64,000 nt of DNA from Virgibacillus profundi (GTDB taxonomy: Bacteria > Bacillota > Bacilli > Bacillales > Amphibacillaceae), in NCBI RefSeq assembly GCF_002287375.1, contig NZ_NPOA01000003.1:1-64000 (forward strand), read 5' to 3'. The notes below the pieces were generated by a model. It made no database searches, was not told where the DNA came from, and saw only the letters and a list, made by a program, of their open reading frames with translations. Position 1 is the first letter of the stretch; each line of letters opens with the position of its first letter. The translations under genes were made by a program, and so were the position numbers. Of the stretch, positions 22,933 to 31,900 are shown one piece after another.

Positions 22933-24585
22933 TTACTCTCTGTCTACTTCTACATTTGATAATAGGTCAGATCCAGTTGGATGTGGGACTAAGCCAGATA
23001 GTCCTTCTACTGCACCAAGTAATGGTGTAGAGTGTGCAAGCGGTACCCATGGTGCTTCTTCATTAATAATTACTTGTGCTTCTTTATAAAGCTCATTACG
23101 TTTTGATTGATCTGTTACCGTCTGTGCTTCAATGAATAAATCATGCATTTTATCATTCTTGTAGTACGTATAGTTGTTACTTCCAATATTGTCCTCATCT
23201 AAAAGTACGTATAGGAAGTTATCAGGATCTCCATTATCACCAGTCCAACCAAGCAGGAATGCATCCGCCTCACCTTTACTGGCAAGATCTAAATAAGTTG
23301 CCCACTCATGGGAAACAATCTCGGCTGTGATACCAACGTCTGCCAAATCTTTCTGCATAAGTTCTGCTACTTTTTGGCCATCCGGCATATATGGACGTGG
23401 CACAGGCATTGCCCATAATTCCATTTCAAAGCCATCACCATAACCTGCTTCTTCTAATAATTCTTTTGCTTTTTCGGGATCATATTCATATCCTTCAATT
23501 TCATCATTATACCCCTCAATGGAAGGTGGCATAGGGTTGACTGCAGGTGTGGCATAACCTGCAAAAAAAGTATCGATAATAGATTGTTTATCGATGGCGT
23601 GGTTCATTGCCTGACGTACCAGTTTATTATCAAATGGTTCACGTGTAACAGTTAGTCCTAGATACCCAACATTCATGGATGGACGTTCAATTAATTGTAG
23701 GTCAGCATTATCCTGAATTGCAGCTGCATCTGATGGATTGATTCCATCGGCAAGGTCAACTTCACCAGCTAATAATGCATTCAGTCTTGCAGAGTTATCT
23801 GGAATAGAACGGAAAACAACTTTATCCATTTTAGGTAATCCATCTACCCAATAGTCATCATAGCGTTCAATAGTAATTGAATCATTTGGTTTCCATTCTA
23901 CAAATTTGAATGGACCAGTACCTACTGGATTTCTTTCAAAATCATCATCCCCATATTTTTCAATTGCAGTGGGACTTGCAATTGAAAACATATCCATTGC
24001 AAGGTTCTTTAGGAATGGTGCCTGTGGTCGCTTAAGCTTAAATACAACGGTATAGTCATCTTCTGCTTTAACAGATTCAATGACATGACCTTCGTCCCCT
24101 TCGAATCCGCCAAACATGGAATTATAGTATGGGAACGTATCTGCATCTCCAGCAGCCCAGCGTTCAAAGTTTTTCACAACAGCATCGGCATTAAAGTCTG
24201 TGCCATCATGGAAAGTAACCCCTTCTTCTAAAAAGAAAGTGTATGTTAAACTATCCTCAGAAATTTCCCAGTCATGGGCTAACTTTGGCACAATCTCTGT
24301 ACCACCTTCTTCAAAGGTAACAATTGATTCATATATGTTCTTTGTGACCTTGAATGTTTCCCCCTCTGTTGTTCTAGATGGATCAAGTGATGTAGAATCA
24401 CCACCACGGGCAAATACTAATATTCCCCCAGTACTGTCCTCATCGGATGAAACATCATCTCCTCCATCGCTGTCATTCGCATCTGTGCTTGCATTATCAT
24501 CATCGCCACCTGAGCAGGCTGCAAGCATTAATGCAACAAAGAGAAGAAGCATCCCCAATAATGATTTGGTATTCTTCAACTTCAT
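22933..24585 (-). CDS. dppA: Peptide-binding lipoprotein, SBP family 5 (DppA-like)
   Basis: 550 residues. Signal peptide with lipobox LMLAAC (Cys24), then a low-complexity Asp/Ser linker (GGDDDNASTDANDSDGGDDVSSDEDS). The family 5 binding fold follows: LDPSRTTEGETFKVTKNIYESI, NPVGTGPFKFVEWKPNDSITIERYDDYW, and GWTGDNGDPDNFLYVLLD near the C-terminus, typical of dipeptide binders. The mature protein is strongly acidic, as in halotolerant bacilli. It is the receptor of the ABC transporter encoded around it. The exact ligand (di- or oligopeptide) is not certain. Confidence 0.92.
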   Translation of the reverse strand: MKLKNTKSLLGMLLLFVALMLAACSGGDDDNASTDANDSDGGDDVSSDEDSTGGILVFARGGDSTSLDPSRTTEGETFKVTKNIYESIVTFEEGGTEIVPKLAHDWEISEDSLTYTFFLEEGVTFHDGTDFNADAVVKNFERWAAGDADTFPYYNSMFGGFEGDEGHVIESVKAEDDYTVVFKLKRPQAPFLKNLAMDMFSIASPTAIEKYGDDDFERNPVGTGPFKFVEWKPNDSITIERYDDYWVDGLPKMDKVVFRSIPDNSARLNALLAGEVDLADGINPSDAAAIQDNADLQLIERPSMNVGYLGLTVTREPFDNKLVRQAMNHAIDKQSIIDTFFAGYATPAVNPMPPSIEGYNDEIEGYEYDPEKAKELLEEAGYGDGFEMELWAMPVPRPYMPDGQKVAELMQKDLADVGITAEIVSHEWATYLDLASKGEADAFLLGWTGDNGDPDNFLYVLLDEDNIGSNNYTYYKNDKMHDLFIEAQTVTDQSKRNELYKEAQVIINEEAPWVPLAHSTPLLGAVEGLSGLVPHPTGSDLLSNVEVDRE

Positions 24586-24603
24586 GTTAACTCCCCCTTA
24601 ACT

Positions 24604-25593
24604 TTATATATCATTGCTGTTTGTCCCATTATATAAGTGACAAGCGGCAAAATGACCTGGTTTCTGTTCCTTTAATTCAGGAACGGCTTTTGTACAGACA
24701 TCCATTTTAAATGGACATCTGGTGTGAAAGGCACATCCTGTAGGTGGATTTGCCGGACTTGGCATATCCCCTTCCAGTACAACCTCATTTTCATCATGAT
24801 GTGGATCTGGAATTGGCACTGCAGATAAGAGTGCCTGTGTATAAGGATGCATAGGATTTTGATGTAATTCATTACTATCAGTTATTTCAACAATTTTACC
24901 TAAATACATAACTGCAATTCGGTCACTAATATGTCGGACTACTCCCAAATCATGGGCAATAAAAATATAGGTTAAATTAAATTCTTTTTGTAAATCCTGC
25001 ATCAAATTCAGTACTTGAGCCTGAATGGACACATCAAGTGCTGAAACAGGTTCATCTGCAATAATTAACTTTGGATTTGTCATTAGTGCTCTGGCAATAC
25101 CAATTCGCTGTCTTTGCCCACCACTAAATTGGTGTGGATAGCGTTTGGCATGAAAGGCATTTAGCCCAACAATCTCAAGGAATTCATAAATTTTTTCTTT
25201 TCTTTTTTTGGCATCTTTCATTCCATGCACTATTAAAGGTTCCGCAAGAATCTTTTCAATTGTATGTCGTGGATTAAGTGATGCATAAGGATCCTGAAAA
25301 ACCATTTGTATATTGCGTCTAACTTTCCGCATGTCATTAGCGGAGAATTTAGTTATATCTTGCCCATCAAAACTTACCTTTCCTTCTGTTGGTTCCAATA
25401 ATCTGACTAATGACCTGCCTGTTGTTGATTTACCACAGCCGGACTCTCCAACAATTCCAAGTGTTTCTCCTTCTTTTACATAGAATGAAACATCGTTTAC
25501 AGCTTTTACAGCGCCAACTGTTTTACCGAAGAGTCCCTTTTTAATCGGAAAGTGTTTCTTGAGGCCATCAACTTCTAGTAAGTGCTTTGTCAT
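24604..25593 (-). CDS. dppF: Peptide ABC transporter ATPase, DppF/AppF type
   Basis: 329 residues from ATG at 25593, with AAGGAG 9 nt upstream; it overlaps the end of dppD by 26 bp. Walker A GESGCGKSTTGRS, Q-loop MVFQDPYASLNPR, signature FSGGQRQRIGIARAL, Walker B LIIADEPVSALD, H-loop AHDLG. The C-terminal oligopeptide-transporter extension has the cysteines of an Fe-S site (CAFHTRCPFKMDVC, FAACHL). It forms the ATPase heterodimer with DppD. Confidence 0.94.
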   Translation of the reverse strand: MTKHLLEVDGLKKHFPIKKGLFGKTVGAVKAVNDVSFYVKEGETLGIVGESGCGKSTTGRSLVRLLEPTEGKVSFDGQDITKFSANDMRKVRRNIQMVFQDPYASLNPRHTIEKILAEPLIVHGMKDAKKRKEKIYEFLEIVGLNAFHAKRYPHQFSGGQRQRIGIARALMTNPKLIIADEPVSALDVSIQAQVLNLMQDLQKEFNLTYIFIAHDLGVVRHISDRIAVMYLGKIVEITDSNELHQNPMHPYTQALLSAVPIPDPHHDENEVVLEGDMPSPANPPTGCAFHTRCPFKMDVCTKAVPELKEQKPGHFAACHLYNGTNSNDI

Positions 25594-26587
25594 GTTCGAC
25601 TGCTCCTTCTTTGTCATATAAAAAACATCTTGCCTTTTGAACATCGGAAGTTTGATAGAATTCCGGGTTTTCATTAAAACAACGGTCAAAGGCAAATTTA
25701 CAGCGGTCAGCAAAGCGGCACCCTTTATGTATGGAACCGGGAAGTGGCACATTTCCTTCGATAGAATAGAGTCGATCCTGTTTTTTTCGGACGTCTGGAA
25801 CTGATTGAATTAATCCTTGGGTATAAGGATGTTTAGGTGAATCAAATAGTTTATCAACAGGCGCCTCTTCAATAACTTGACCAGAATACATGACAATCAC
25901 ACGTTCACAGGTTTTAGCAACTACACCTAGATCATGTGTAATCAACAAGAGAGCTGTATTTAAACGATCATTTAACTCTTTGATTAGTTTTAGAATTTGG
26001 GATTGGGTTGTCACATCCAGTGCTGTTGTCGGCTCATCTGCAATAAGTACTTTTGGGTCACAGATCAGTGCCATAGCAATCATTACTCTTTGACGCATGC
26101 CACCAGATAATTGGTGTGGGTATTCATCCATTAAATCTTTAGCGCGGGGAAGCTCGACAAGCTCCAGCATTTCAATACATCTGTCTTTTGCGTATTGTTT
26201 TCCTTTCTTTTTATGGTGAATTAATACCGCTTCCATCATTTGATGTCCAATTGTAAACAATGGGTTTAATGATGTCATCGGTTCCTGAAAGATCATTGCA
26301 ATATCGTTTCCGCGGACTTTTCGCATTTCCCGTTCAGATAAATCCAGTAAATTTTTATCTTCAAAATGGATATCACCGCCGACTACTTTACCAGGAGGGT
26401 TTGGGACTAGTCCCATGATGGAAAGAGATGTCACACTTTTTCCACAGCCCGACTCACCAACAATCCCGAGCACTTCTCCATCATGTACATGGAAACTGAC
26501 ATGATCAACAGCAGGTATATCCCCTGAATCTGTAAAAAAAGTAGTTTGTAAATCATTTACTTCTAGCATAACTTTTTTATCCTCCAT
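25568..26587 (-). CDS. dppD: Peptide ABC transporter ATPase, DppD/AppD type
   Basis: 339 residues. Walker A GESGCGKSVTS, signature LSGGMRQRVMIAMAL, Walker B LIADEPTTALD, H-loop THDLGVV, and the C-terminal cysteine cluster (GCRFADRCKFAFDRC ... ARCFL). It is the first gene of the operon. The order D-F-binding protein-B-C equals that of B. subtilis app. GGAGGGG precedes the ATG, and a promoter is visible 40-70 bp upstream. Confidence 0.94.
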   Translation of the reverse strand: MEDKKVMLEVNDLQTTFFTDSGDIPAVDHVSFHVHDGEVLGIVGESGCGKSVTSLSIMGLVPNPPGKVVGGDIHFEDKNLLDLSEREMRKVRGNDIAMIFQEPMTSLNPLFTIGHQMMEAVLIHHKKKGKQYAKDRCIEMLELVELPRAKDLMDEYPHQLSGGMRQRVMIAMALICDPKVLIADEPTTALDVTTQSQILKLIKELNDRLNTALLLITHDLGVVAKTCERVIVMYSGQVIEEAPVDKLFDSPKHPYTQGLIQSVPDVRKKQDRLYSIEGNVPLPGSIHKGCRFADRCKFAFDRCFNENPEFYQTSDVQKARCFLYDKEGAVEHDKALTRS

Positions 26588-26628
26588 TATGTCACCCCTC
26601 CTTTTTCTGACTATACTTTCTATTTTAA

Positions 26629-26656
26629 ATTATACTGCTAGTTGCAATAAATGCAA
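26629..26656 (-). promoter_or_regulatory. Promoter of the peptide ABC operon
   Basis: Reverse strand: TTGCAT (26656-26651), 16-nt spacer, TATAAT (26634-26629), 42 bp before the dppD start. The remaining 300 bp to the next gene hold only a hairpin at 26850-26874. Confidence 0.65.
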
Positions 26657-26953
26657 TAGTTTTTATAAGATGCATTACATATAATGGTAATGAAGTGCAT
26701 TCAAATACAGGGTGAATATGGTTTTTACCAAAGAGGATTTAAGGTTGGGAATAGTGATTATTAGTAGTTTTTTGTTGGAATATGGAAATTTAATGATAAA
26801 TGGTGTTCATACGGTAGGCTTTTAAAAGGGGGTCAAGTCTATCTACAGCATTACTGGTTATCTTAATCAGTAATTCCTTTGGATTATTCTGAAACTTATA
26901 AATCGCTTATAACGTACATAGTATTAACCATTCATAAGTAGGTGGAGAGATTA

Positions 26954-28108
26954 ATGAAGAAAAAAATCCCTTTTATCTTAATAGGATGTATGCTACTTGG
27001 CCTCTTTTTATTTTCTGTAAACTCGAAAGAAACAAAGGAAACAAATGTTGGAAAGGATAATGAATTTACCCAAAAAGAAGAGACTGAAGATAAACAAGAC
27101 GTTGTAAGAGAGGAAAACGAAATAGACCCTTTTAACAAACTGCCGGAATATGAAGAGGAGGGTATTCAATGTAAATCCATAGAAGAAACCCTGGAGCGTG
27201 GAGATTGTTTCCAGGAAATTAATTCTAAATACCTTGTTTGGTTTATGGATACTGCAAAACAAGAATTCTTTTTCCCATTTCAAAGGGAACAGGATCATTG
27301 GAAAGATGTTCTTTATTTGACAGTAAATGCTAAGGATGAGCTGGGTGATGTAAATGAAACGGAATATTATGATTCGTATGTTGATCCACATACTAATTCC
27401 GAGTCAAATTCTGAAAGAGGCATGAAAATCCTCAACGATTATTGGTATATTTTCTCTGGATTCTTTCCTCAGGAGTATCGAAAGGACTTAAAACATGTCT
27501 ACTGGACAGATACAGGAGAAGATTTTGTGTATGCAGTTGGCAGAGATGAGAAAAATCTGCAAGATACCGTATTAATGCTTTCACATCATATAGGAGAATA
27601 TCGTCCTAGTGTAAAATATACACTTATTCACGAGTTTGGCCATGTGCTCACACTTAGTGAAGACCAGGTAAGAGTTGATGAAGAAGTTTTCTTGTCGGAG
27701 GACGAGGAGGCCTTTGAAGCGGCAGAAGCTAACTGCTCTACGTACTATCCTTATATTGGATGCCCGAATGAAGATAGCTATTTGAGTCAATATTATAAGG
27801 CGTTTTGGATGGATATAGAAGATGACTTTAATCAAATAGATTGGGAGACGGAGGAAGATTACAAAGCCTTTTTCTATGAAAACGAAGAGAGATTTTTCAA
27901 TAGCTACCAAGGTTCAAATCCGGTGGAAGATATTGCTGATGCATTTACATTCTTTGTGATGACGCATAGTAATGAAATAGAAGGCAAGGCTGATTTGAAA
28001 TATAGCAAGCTGGAATTTTTCTATCAGTATGAGGAATTGGTTGAATTACGGACAATGATTTTGGAAAATATGTATGATCTTTCGGTGGAGGATGGGGTGT
28101 TGTATTAG
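26954..28108 (+). CDS. Secreted or membrane-anchored putative zinc metalloprotease
   Basis: 384 residues from ATG at 26954 (GGTGGAGAG just upstream; an ATG four codons earlier overlaps it). A hydrophobic N-terminus (KKKIPFILIGCMLLGLFLFS) is a signal peptide or anchor; LIGC could be a lipobox, but the hydrophobic run continues past it. An acidic linker follows (35-75). YTLIHEFGHVLTL carries the HExxH zinc motif (H226, E227, H230). NPVEDIADAFTFFV about 110 residues later probably supplies the third ligand. No close family name is recognised. It is monocistronic and lies next to the 21-bp repeat array. Confidence 0.75.
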   Translation: MKKKIPFILIGCMLLGLFLFSVNSKETKETNVGKDNEFTQKEETEDKQDVVREENEIDPFNKLPEYEEEGIQCKSIEETLERGDCFQEINSKYLVWFMDTAKQEFFFPFQREQDHWKDVLYLTVNAKDELGDVNETEYYDSYVDPHTNSESNSERGMKILNDYWYIFSGFFPQEYRKDLKHVYWTDTGEDFVYAVGRDEKNLQDTVLMLSHHIGEYRPSVKYTLIHEFGHVLTLSEDQVRVDEEVFLSEDEEAFEAAEANCSTYYPYIGCPNEDSYLSQYYKAFWMDIEDDFNQIDWETEEDYKAFFYENEERFFNSYQGSNPVEDIADAFTFFVMTHSNEIEGKADLKYSKLEFFYQYEELVELRTMILENMYDLSVEDGVLY

Positions 28109-28167
28109 ATTATCAGAACATGCTTGTGTACAGAATTATGGGTTAGGTGAAGCAAGCATGGGCGGGG

Positions 28168-28346
28168 AGTTGTGAGAGAAATACTTAAAGTTGAGAGATA
28201 ATGTCCTATAGTTGAGAGAGAATTGATGAATCACCGCTTATCTCTCAACTTTCCACAAAAGTCTCTCAACTTCCGCGCTTCTTCTCTCAACTTTTCTCGA
28301 AAGTCTCTCAACTTCCACTCTTCTTCACTCAAATTCCTAACAGCTT
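28168..28346. repeat. 21-bp-period array that reverses direction (3 forward + 5 inverted units)
   Basis: AGTTGAGAG-type words start at 28168, 28189 and 28210. Their reverse complement CTCTCAACT starts at 28242, 28263, 28284, 28305 and (decayed) 28326. Every step is exactly 21 bp. In the inverted half, the spacers alternate between an AAAGT-ending and a CTTCTT-ending form, giving a 42-bp higher-order unit. It lies between two convergent genes. Confidence 0.9.
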
Positions 28347-29453
28347 CTATAATACTTGCAGTTCCCTAGGAAACGAAGTCAATACTTCAGCTTCACCATC
28401 CTCATTAATATAAACTTCATCTTCAATGCGAACCCCGCCATAATTAGGGATGTATATTCCAGGCTCGATTGTAAATAGCAAACCTTTTTCAGCTAGTTGA
28501 TCATTATTTTCATGGATGGATGGTTCTTCATGTACTTCGATACCAAGACCGTGCCCTACGCGATTATTAAAATATTCCCCATAGCCATTTTGGTTTATAA
28601 TATTTCTTGCTTCGATATCAAACGTTTTGAGTGGGACTCCTGCCTTTACAGCGGTTATGCCAGCCTGATTAGATTGAAGCACAATATTATAGATTTCTTT
28701 CTGCTTGTCTGACGCTTCTCCAATAATAAAAGTCCTAGTAATATCTGAACAATATCCTTCTTTTGTTATGACACCAAAATCAATTAATAAAAAGTCGCCT
28801 TTTTTAAATGCGCGTTCTCCAGGAGTTCCATGAGGCAATGCAGCTTTTTCACCGGCTAGAACCATGGTTGAAAAAGATGGACCAACCGCACCGAACTTCT
28901 TCATTAAGTACTCTAATTCTGCAGCTAGTTCTGCTTCAGTCATGCCTGCATGAACTTTTTTAATCCCTTCAGCCAGCACTTTCTCAATAATATCCACAGC
29001 TTGTTGTAAATATACAATTTCATTTCTGGATTTTTTAAGTCGTTGCCTGTTGATACCGGGCTGAATGTCATCATACGAAGCATCTGGGAAATATGATTGT
29101 AATTGATTATGTCGGAACATGCTGACTACATTCATCTCCAAACCGATACGCTTCACATTTGGACCAAGCGCTCTTTTAAGTTTTGCAAATGGATTTTCTT
29201 CATCAGAAATTGGAATAATATTTTTCACAAATGAGTCAGTATCAGCTATTTCTTTGTCCAATGCAGGAACAAATAAGGTGAATTCCTTGTTAAGGTTGTC
29301 AAAAATTAAAGCCATAAAACGTTCATGTGGATCAGAATTGAAACCAGTAAAGTAGAAAACGTTTGCTGGTGATGTAATCATTCCTACATCAATATTATTT
29401 TCATTCAAGCTTTTCAATAAAGTTTGTAATCTTGTTTGATAGTCAATAGTCAT
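28347..29453 (-). CDS. ykvY: Xaa-Pro dipeptidase (M24), YkvY-like
   Basis: 368 residues from ATG at 29453, with GGAGG 8 nt upstream. The N-terminal creatinase-like domain is followed by the M24 pita-bread domain. Metal ligands are visible: LLIDFG and YCSDITRTF (two Asp), VGHGLGIEVHE (His), FTIEPGIY (Glu), GVRIEDEV (Glu). It cleaves X-Pro dipeptides in the cytosol. It sits 42 bp behind eutH on the same strand and probably shares its transcript. Confidence 0.9.
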   Translation of the reverse strand: MTIDYQTRLQTLLKSLNENNIDVGMITSPANVFYFTGFNSDPHERFMALIFDNLNKEFTLFVPALDKEIADTDSFVKNIIPISDEENPFAKLKRALGPNVKRIGLEMNVVSMFRHNQLQSYFPDASYDDIQPGINRQRLKKSRNEIVYLQQAVDIIEKVLAEGIKKVHAGMTEAELAAELEYLMKKFGAVGPSFSTMVLAGEKAALPHGTPGERAFKKGDFLLIDFGVITKEGYCSDITRTFIIGEASDKQKEIYNIVLQSNQAGITAVKAGVPLKTFDIEARNIINQNGYGEYFNNRVGHGLGIEVHEEPSIHENNDQLAEKGLLFTIEPGIYIPNYGGVRIEDEVYINEDGEAEVLTSFPRELQVL

Positions 29454-29495
29454 CGTTTCAACCTCCATTTTTAGTTATAGTTTAATAGGGGACCT

Positions 29496-30578
29496 TCAGG
29501 ATTTTAAAGGTTTCCGCATTGTTAGCATGGCTAAAACTACTGCACTAATTCCCCCTGCAAGTTTCCCCACAATCAAGGCAAAAACTACTTCTTTATTAAT
29601 TCCTGCCACAAAGCCTAAATGGCTCCCAAATACAAAAGCCCCGCTAACTGCGAAAGCAACGTTGATAACTTTTCCCCTTGAGTCCATTTCCTTTAACAGA
29701 GCCAGCATTGGAATAATATGTGCAAGTGAGGCAACTAAACCTGCTGTAGAAGTGTCACTAATCCCAAGTAAGGAGCCCATTTTATTCAATGGTTTCTTAA
29801 ATGCCTTGGAAATAAACAGAACCATTGGAAATGCACCAGCCAGAAATACAGCGATCATTCCAACAATTTGTATCCCCTCACTTAATGGTGTCAGGTTAGG
29901 AATCACTGTGAAGCCAATTAATGTTTCAATAATGATGGCAGTTAGACCAATAATTGCTACTATCTCAATTATTTTTCCGAAAATTGAAAAGCCAAAAATC
30001 ATTTTTTCTGGTTTTTTCCATAATCCGATTGCAATAAGGGTGGAGAACAGGATTGTTGGCAATAGATTTCTAAGTATCATCAATAAATTCAAATTGGCAA
30101 CTAGCCCACCTATGATACAGCCGATGGGTATGGTGATAATTCCGAGAAGAACTCCCTTGGCAAAATAATCATGATCTTTTTTTTCAATAATCCCCAGTGA
30201 CACAGGAATTGTAAAGACGATAGTTGGCCCCATCATGGTTCCTAAAAACACCCATGAGAATAGTTCTGCTTCCGAACTCTGTGACATTTCTTGCGCCAAT
30301 GAATACCCACCCATATCGATTGCCAGTATTGTATTCGCAAAAGCTGATGGGTCAGCGCCAATCAAGCCATAAACGGGAGCGATGATTGGTGTTATAATTT
30401 TTGCGATAACAGGAGCCAAAGAGATTATTCCTACCATGGCTAATGTCAGTGGTCCCATTGCCATAAATCCCTCTGAAAATCGCTCCCCAAAACCTAACTT
30501 ATTTCCGAAACATTTATCTATAGCTCCTAAACAAAGAAAACCAACTACGATTAAAACAATTACATCATTTATCCCCAT
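29496..30578 (-). CDS. eutH: Ethanolamine transporter EutH family
   Basis: 360 residues, about 10-11 membrane helices. It begins MGINDVIVLIVVGFLCLGAIDKCFGNKLGFGERFSEGF and contains AIDMGGYSLAQEM and FVFGSHLGFVAGI, which I associate with EutH. EutH takes up ethanolamine at low pH in enterics and Listeria. No other eut genes (lyase EutBC, shell proteins) are nearby, so its role here is unclear; it may supply ethanolamine as a nitrogen or phospholipid source. It is divergent from ykvR and upstream of ykvY. Confidence 0.85.
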   Translation of the reverse strand: MGINDVIVLIVVGFLCLGAIDKCFGNKLGFGERFSEGFMAMGPLTLAMVGIISLAPVIAKIITPIIAPVYGLIGADPSAFANTILAIDMGGYSLAQEMSQSSEAELFSWVFLGTMMGPTIVFTIPVSLGIIEKKDHDYFAKGVLLGIITIPIGCIIGGLVANLNLLMILRNLLPTILFSTLIAIGLWKKPEKMIFGFSIFGKIIEIVAIIGLTAIIIETLIGFTVIPNLTPLSEGIQIVGMIAVFLAGAFPMVLFISKAFKKPLNKMGSLLGISDTSTAGLVASLAHIIPMLALLKEMDSRGKVINVAFAVSGAFVFGSHLGFVAGINKEVVFALIVGKLAGGISAVVLAMLTMRKPLKS

Positions 30579-30739
30579 TACTTTTCTCCATTCATTTGTA
30601 AGTCCATCCCATTATAACAAGGTGAGTCAATAATATGGAAGAAAATTAACACAAACAAATAGTTAGCAGGTTTAGGTTTCAAACTGTTAAGCTGATTTGT
30701 AAATGATATACGAAAAAAACCAAAGAGGGTGTTGTTAAC

Positions 30740-31033
30740 ATGCATCAAAAAGTTCTTATAAATGATCTGATTTTCGACGTGACAAATTTTCATGAAGAAA
30801 AAGTTATGAAAGAAGGAAAAGAGCTAATTAAAGTAAGCTTTGATTTTAAGGTGAAAAGTGAAGATTATCATGAAGTTACCACTTTACTTTACTTGAATGA
30901 TTTTATAATTAAGGTCCCAGGGACAGAACTCGAATTTCCTGCAACGATATATAATTATTCAACATCGATCACGAATTTATATAAAGAGAATGAAGTTGGG
31001 GACTTTAAGCTGGAATTGATTGAAAACGTGTAG
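30740..31033 (+). CDS. ykvR: DUF3219 family protein (YkvR-like)
   Basis: 97 residues: VLINDLIFDVTNFHEEKV, then SFDFKVKSEDYHEVTTLLYLNDFIIKVPGTELEFPATIYNYSTSITNLYKENEVGDFKLELIE. This is the beta-rich DUF3219 family of bacilli, of unknown function. It is near ykvY here, as its name suggests for B. subtilis. GAGGGTG precedes the ATG. Confidence 0.85.
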   Translation: MHQKVLINDLIFDVTNFHEEKVMKEGKELIKVSFDFKVKSEDYHEVTTLLYLNDFIIKVPGTELEFPATIYNYSTSITNLYKENEVGDFKLELIENV

Positions 31034-31049
31034 CTCCTAACTATGTTTT

Positions 31050-31088
31050 AACCTATGGTGCGATATGTTTGTACCATAGGTTTTTTTG
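31050..31088 (+). terminator. Terminator after ykvR
   Basis: AACCTATGGT (31050-31059) pairs with ACCATAGGTT (31073-31082), followed by TTTTT. Confidence 0.9.
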
Positions 31089-31110
31089 CTGTATAATTGT
31101 TAATTATTTT

Positions 31111-31130
31111 TTGATCAAACGTTTGATCAA
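31111..31130. promoter_or_regulatory. 20-bp perfect palindrome TTGATCAAACGTTTGATCAA, site 1
   Basis: Exact palindrome flanked by T-runs, about 155 bp before the gene at 31285. The same 20 bases recur at 53768-53787. It may be a repressor operator, a nucleoid site or a loop-less terminator. Confidence 0.7.
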
Positions 31131-31284
31131 TTTTTTATGAAAAATTTAGTGTCATGAATCTGGTATCAGCCTGTATAAATATTATGGGCATTTTTATTAT
31201 CAATGTACTCAGGATTCTTAGGAAAAAACTATAAAGTACCACTCCATTCCCGCAGGTCATACACTGCATGTGGGAGGTATCGGT

Positions 31285-31809
31285 ATGAATAATGAATTTC
31301 CGGATTTTGTAAATCAGATTATAGCGGGTTGGCCAGAGAAACAGAAAAATGGGGCATTGAAAATTATTGAGAAATATGGATTTCCACAAGAAGCGACAGC
31401 AAGCAGGTTGATTTGGTATAACAATGGACACTGGAAGCGGACAATTGTGCATCGTGATGCAGTACCGCATAATTTTCCTACTCCACATCCGGATTTTTTG
31501 GAGCAAACGATTGATTATCGAACACCAATTTATATGTTTGACGAAATTGCTTTCTTTGATGGCAGCTGTTATCCGGATCGAACAAAAGGAGAGGTCACTG
31601 CTATTTGTGATAAAGAAGAAATGAATATGCTGTCAATAAACTTATTCCATGAGATCGTGACAAGAAAGCGGACCGCCGAAGAAGCAAAAGCTGCTCTTGT
31701 TGAGATAGGTGCAAACTATTTGCTTCATCATATTTCTTCCCCGTATGTGGAGCAGTTTCTTTTCCCGAAGCAATATAATACAGGAGATCCGGATCTGCCG
31801 TATTTCTAA
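31285..31809 (+). CDS. Conserved Bacillaceae protein of unknown function
   Basis: 174 residues from ATG at 31285, with GGGAGG 8-9 nt upstream. It is soluble, with no signal peptide. Notable segments are FVNQIIAGWPEKQKNGALKIIEKYGFPQEATASRLIWYNNGHWKRTIVHRDAVPHNFP and DEIAFFDGSCYPDRTKGEVTAICDKEEMNMLSINLFHEIV. I recall similar unnamed proteins in related bacilli, but no characterised domain. The transcript may continue into the methyltransferase gene 90 bp downstream. Confidence 0.7.
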   Translation: MNNEFPDFVNQIIAGWPEKQKNGALKIIEKYGFPQEATASRLIWYNNGHWKRTIVHRDAVPHNFPTPHPDFLEQTIDYRTPIYMFDEIAFFDGSCYPDRTKGEVTAICDKEEMNMLSINLFHEIVTRKRTAEEAKAALVEIGANYLLHHISSPYVEQFLFPKQYNTGDPDLPYF

Positions 31810-31900
31810 TAGGTAAACGATAGCACGATCACAATAATCAATCCTTTTACTTTTTCCGCCAGCATGCGATAATGAGGAAAAAGTGAGATAGGATGAAAAT

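Noticed and set aside
28168-28346. Possible CRISPR array
   Set aside because: The period is 21 bp, units have no separate spacers, the orientation flips and there are no cas genes.
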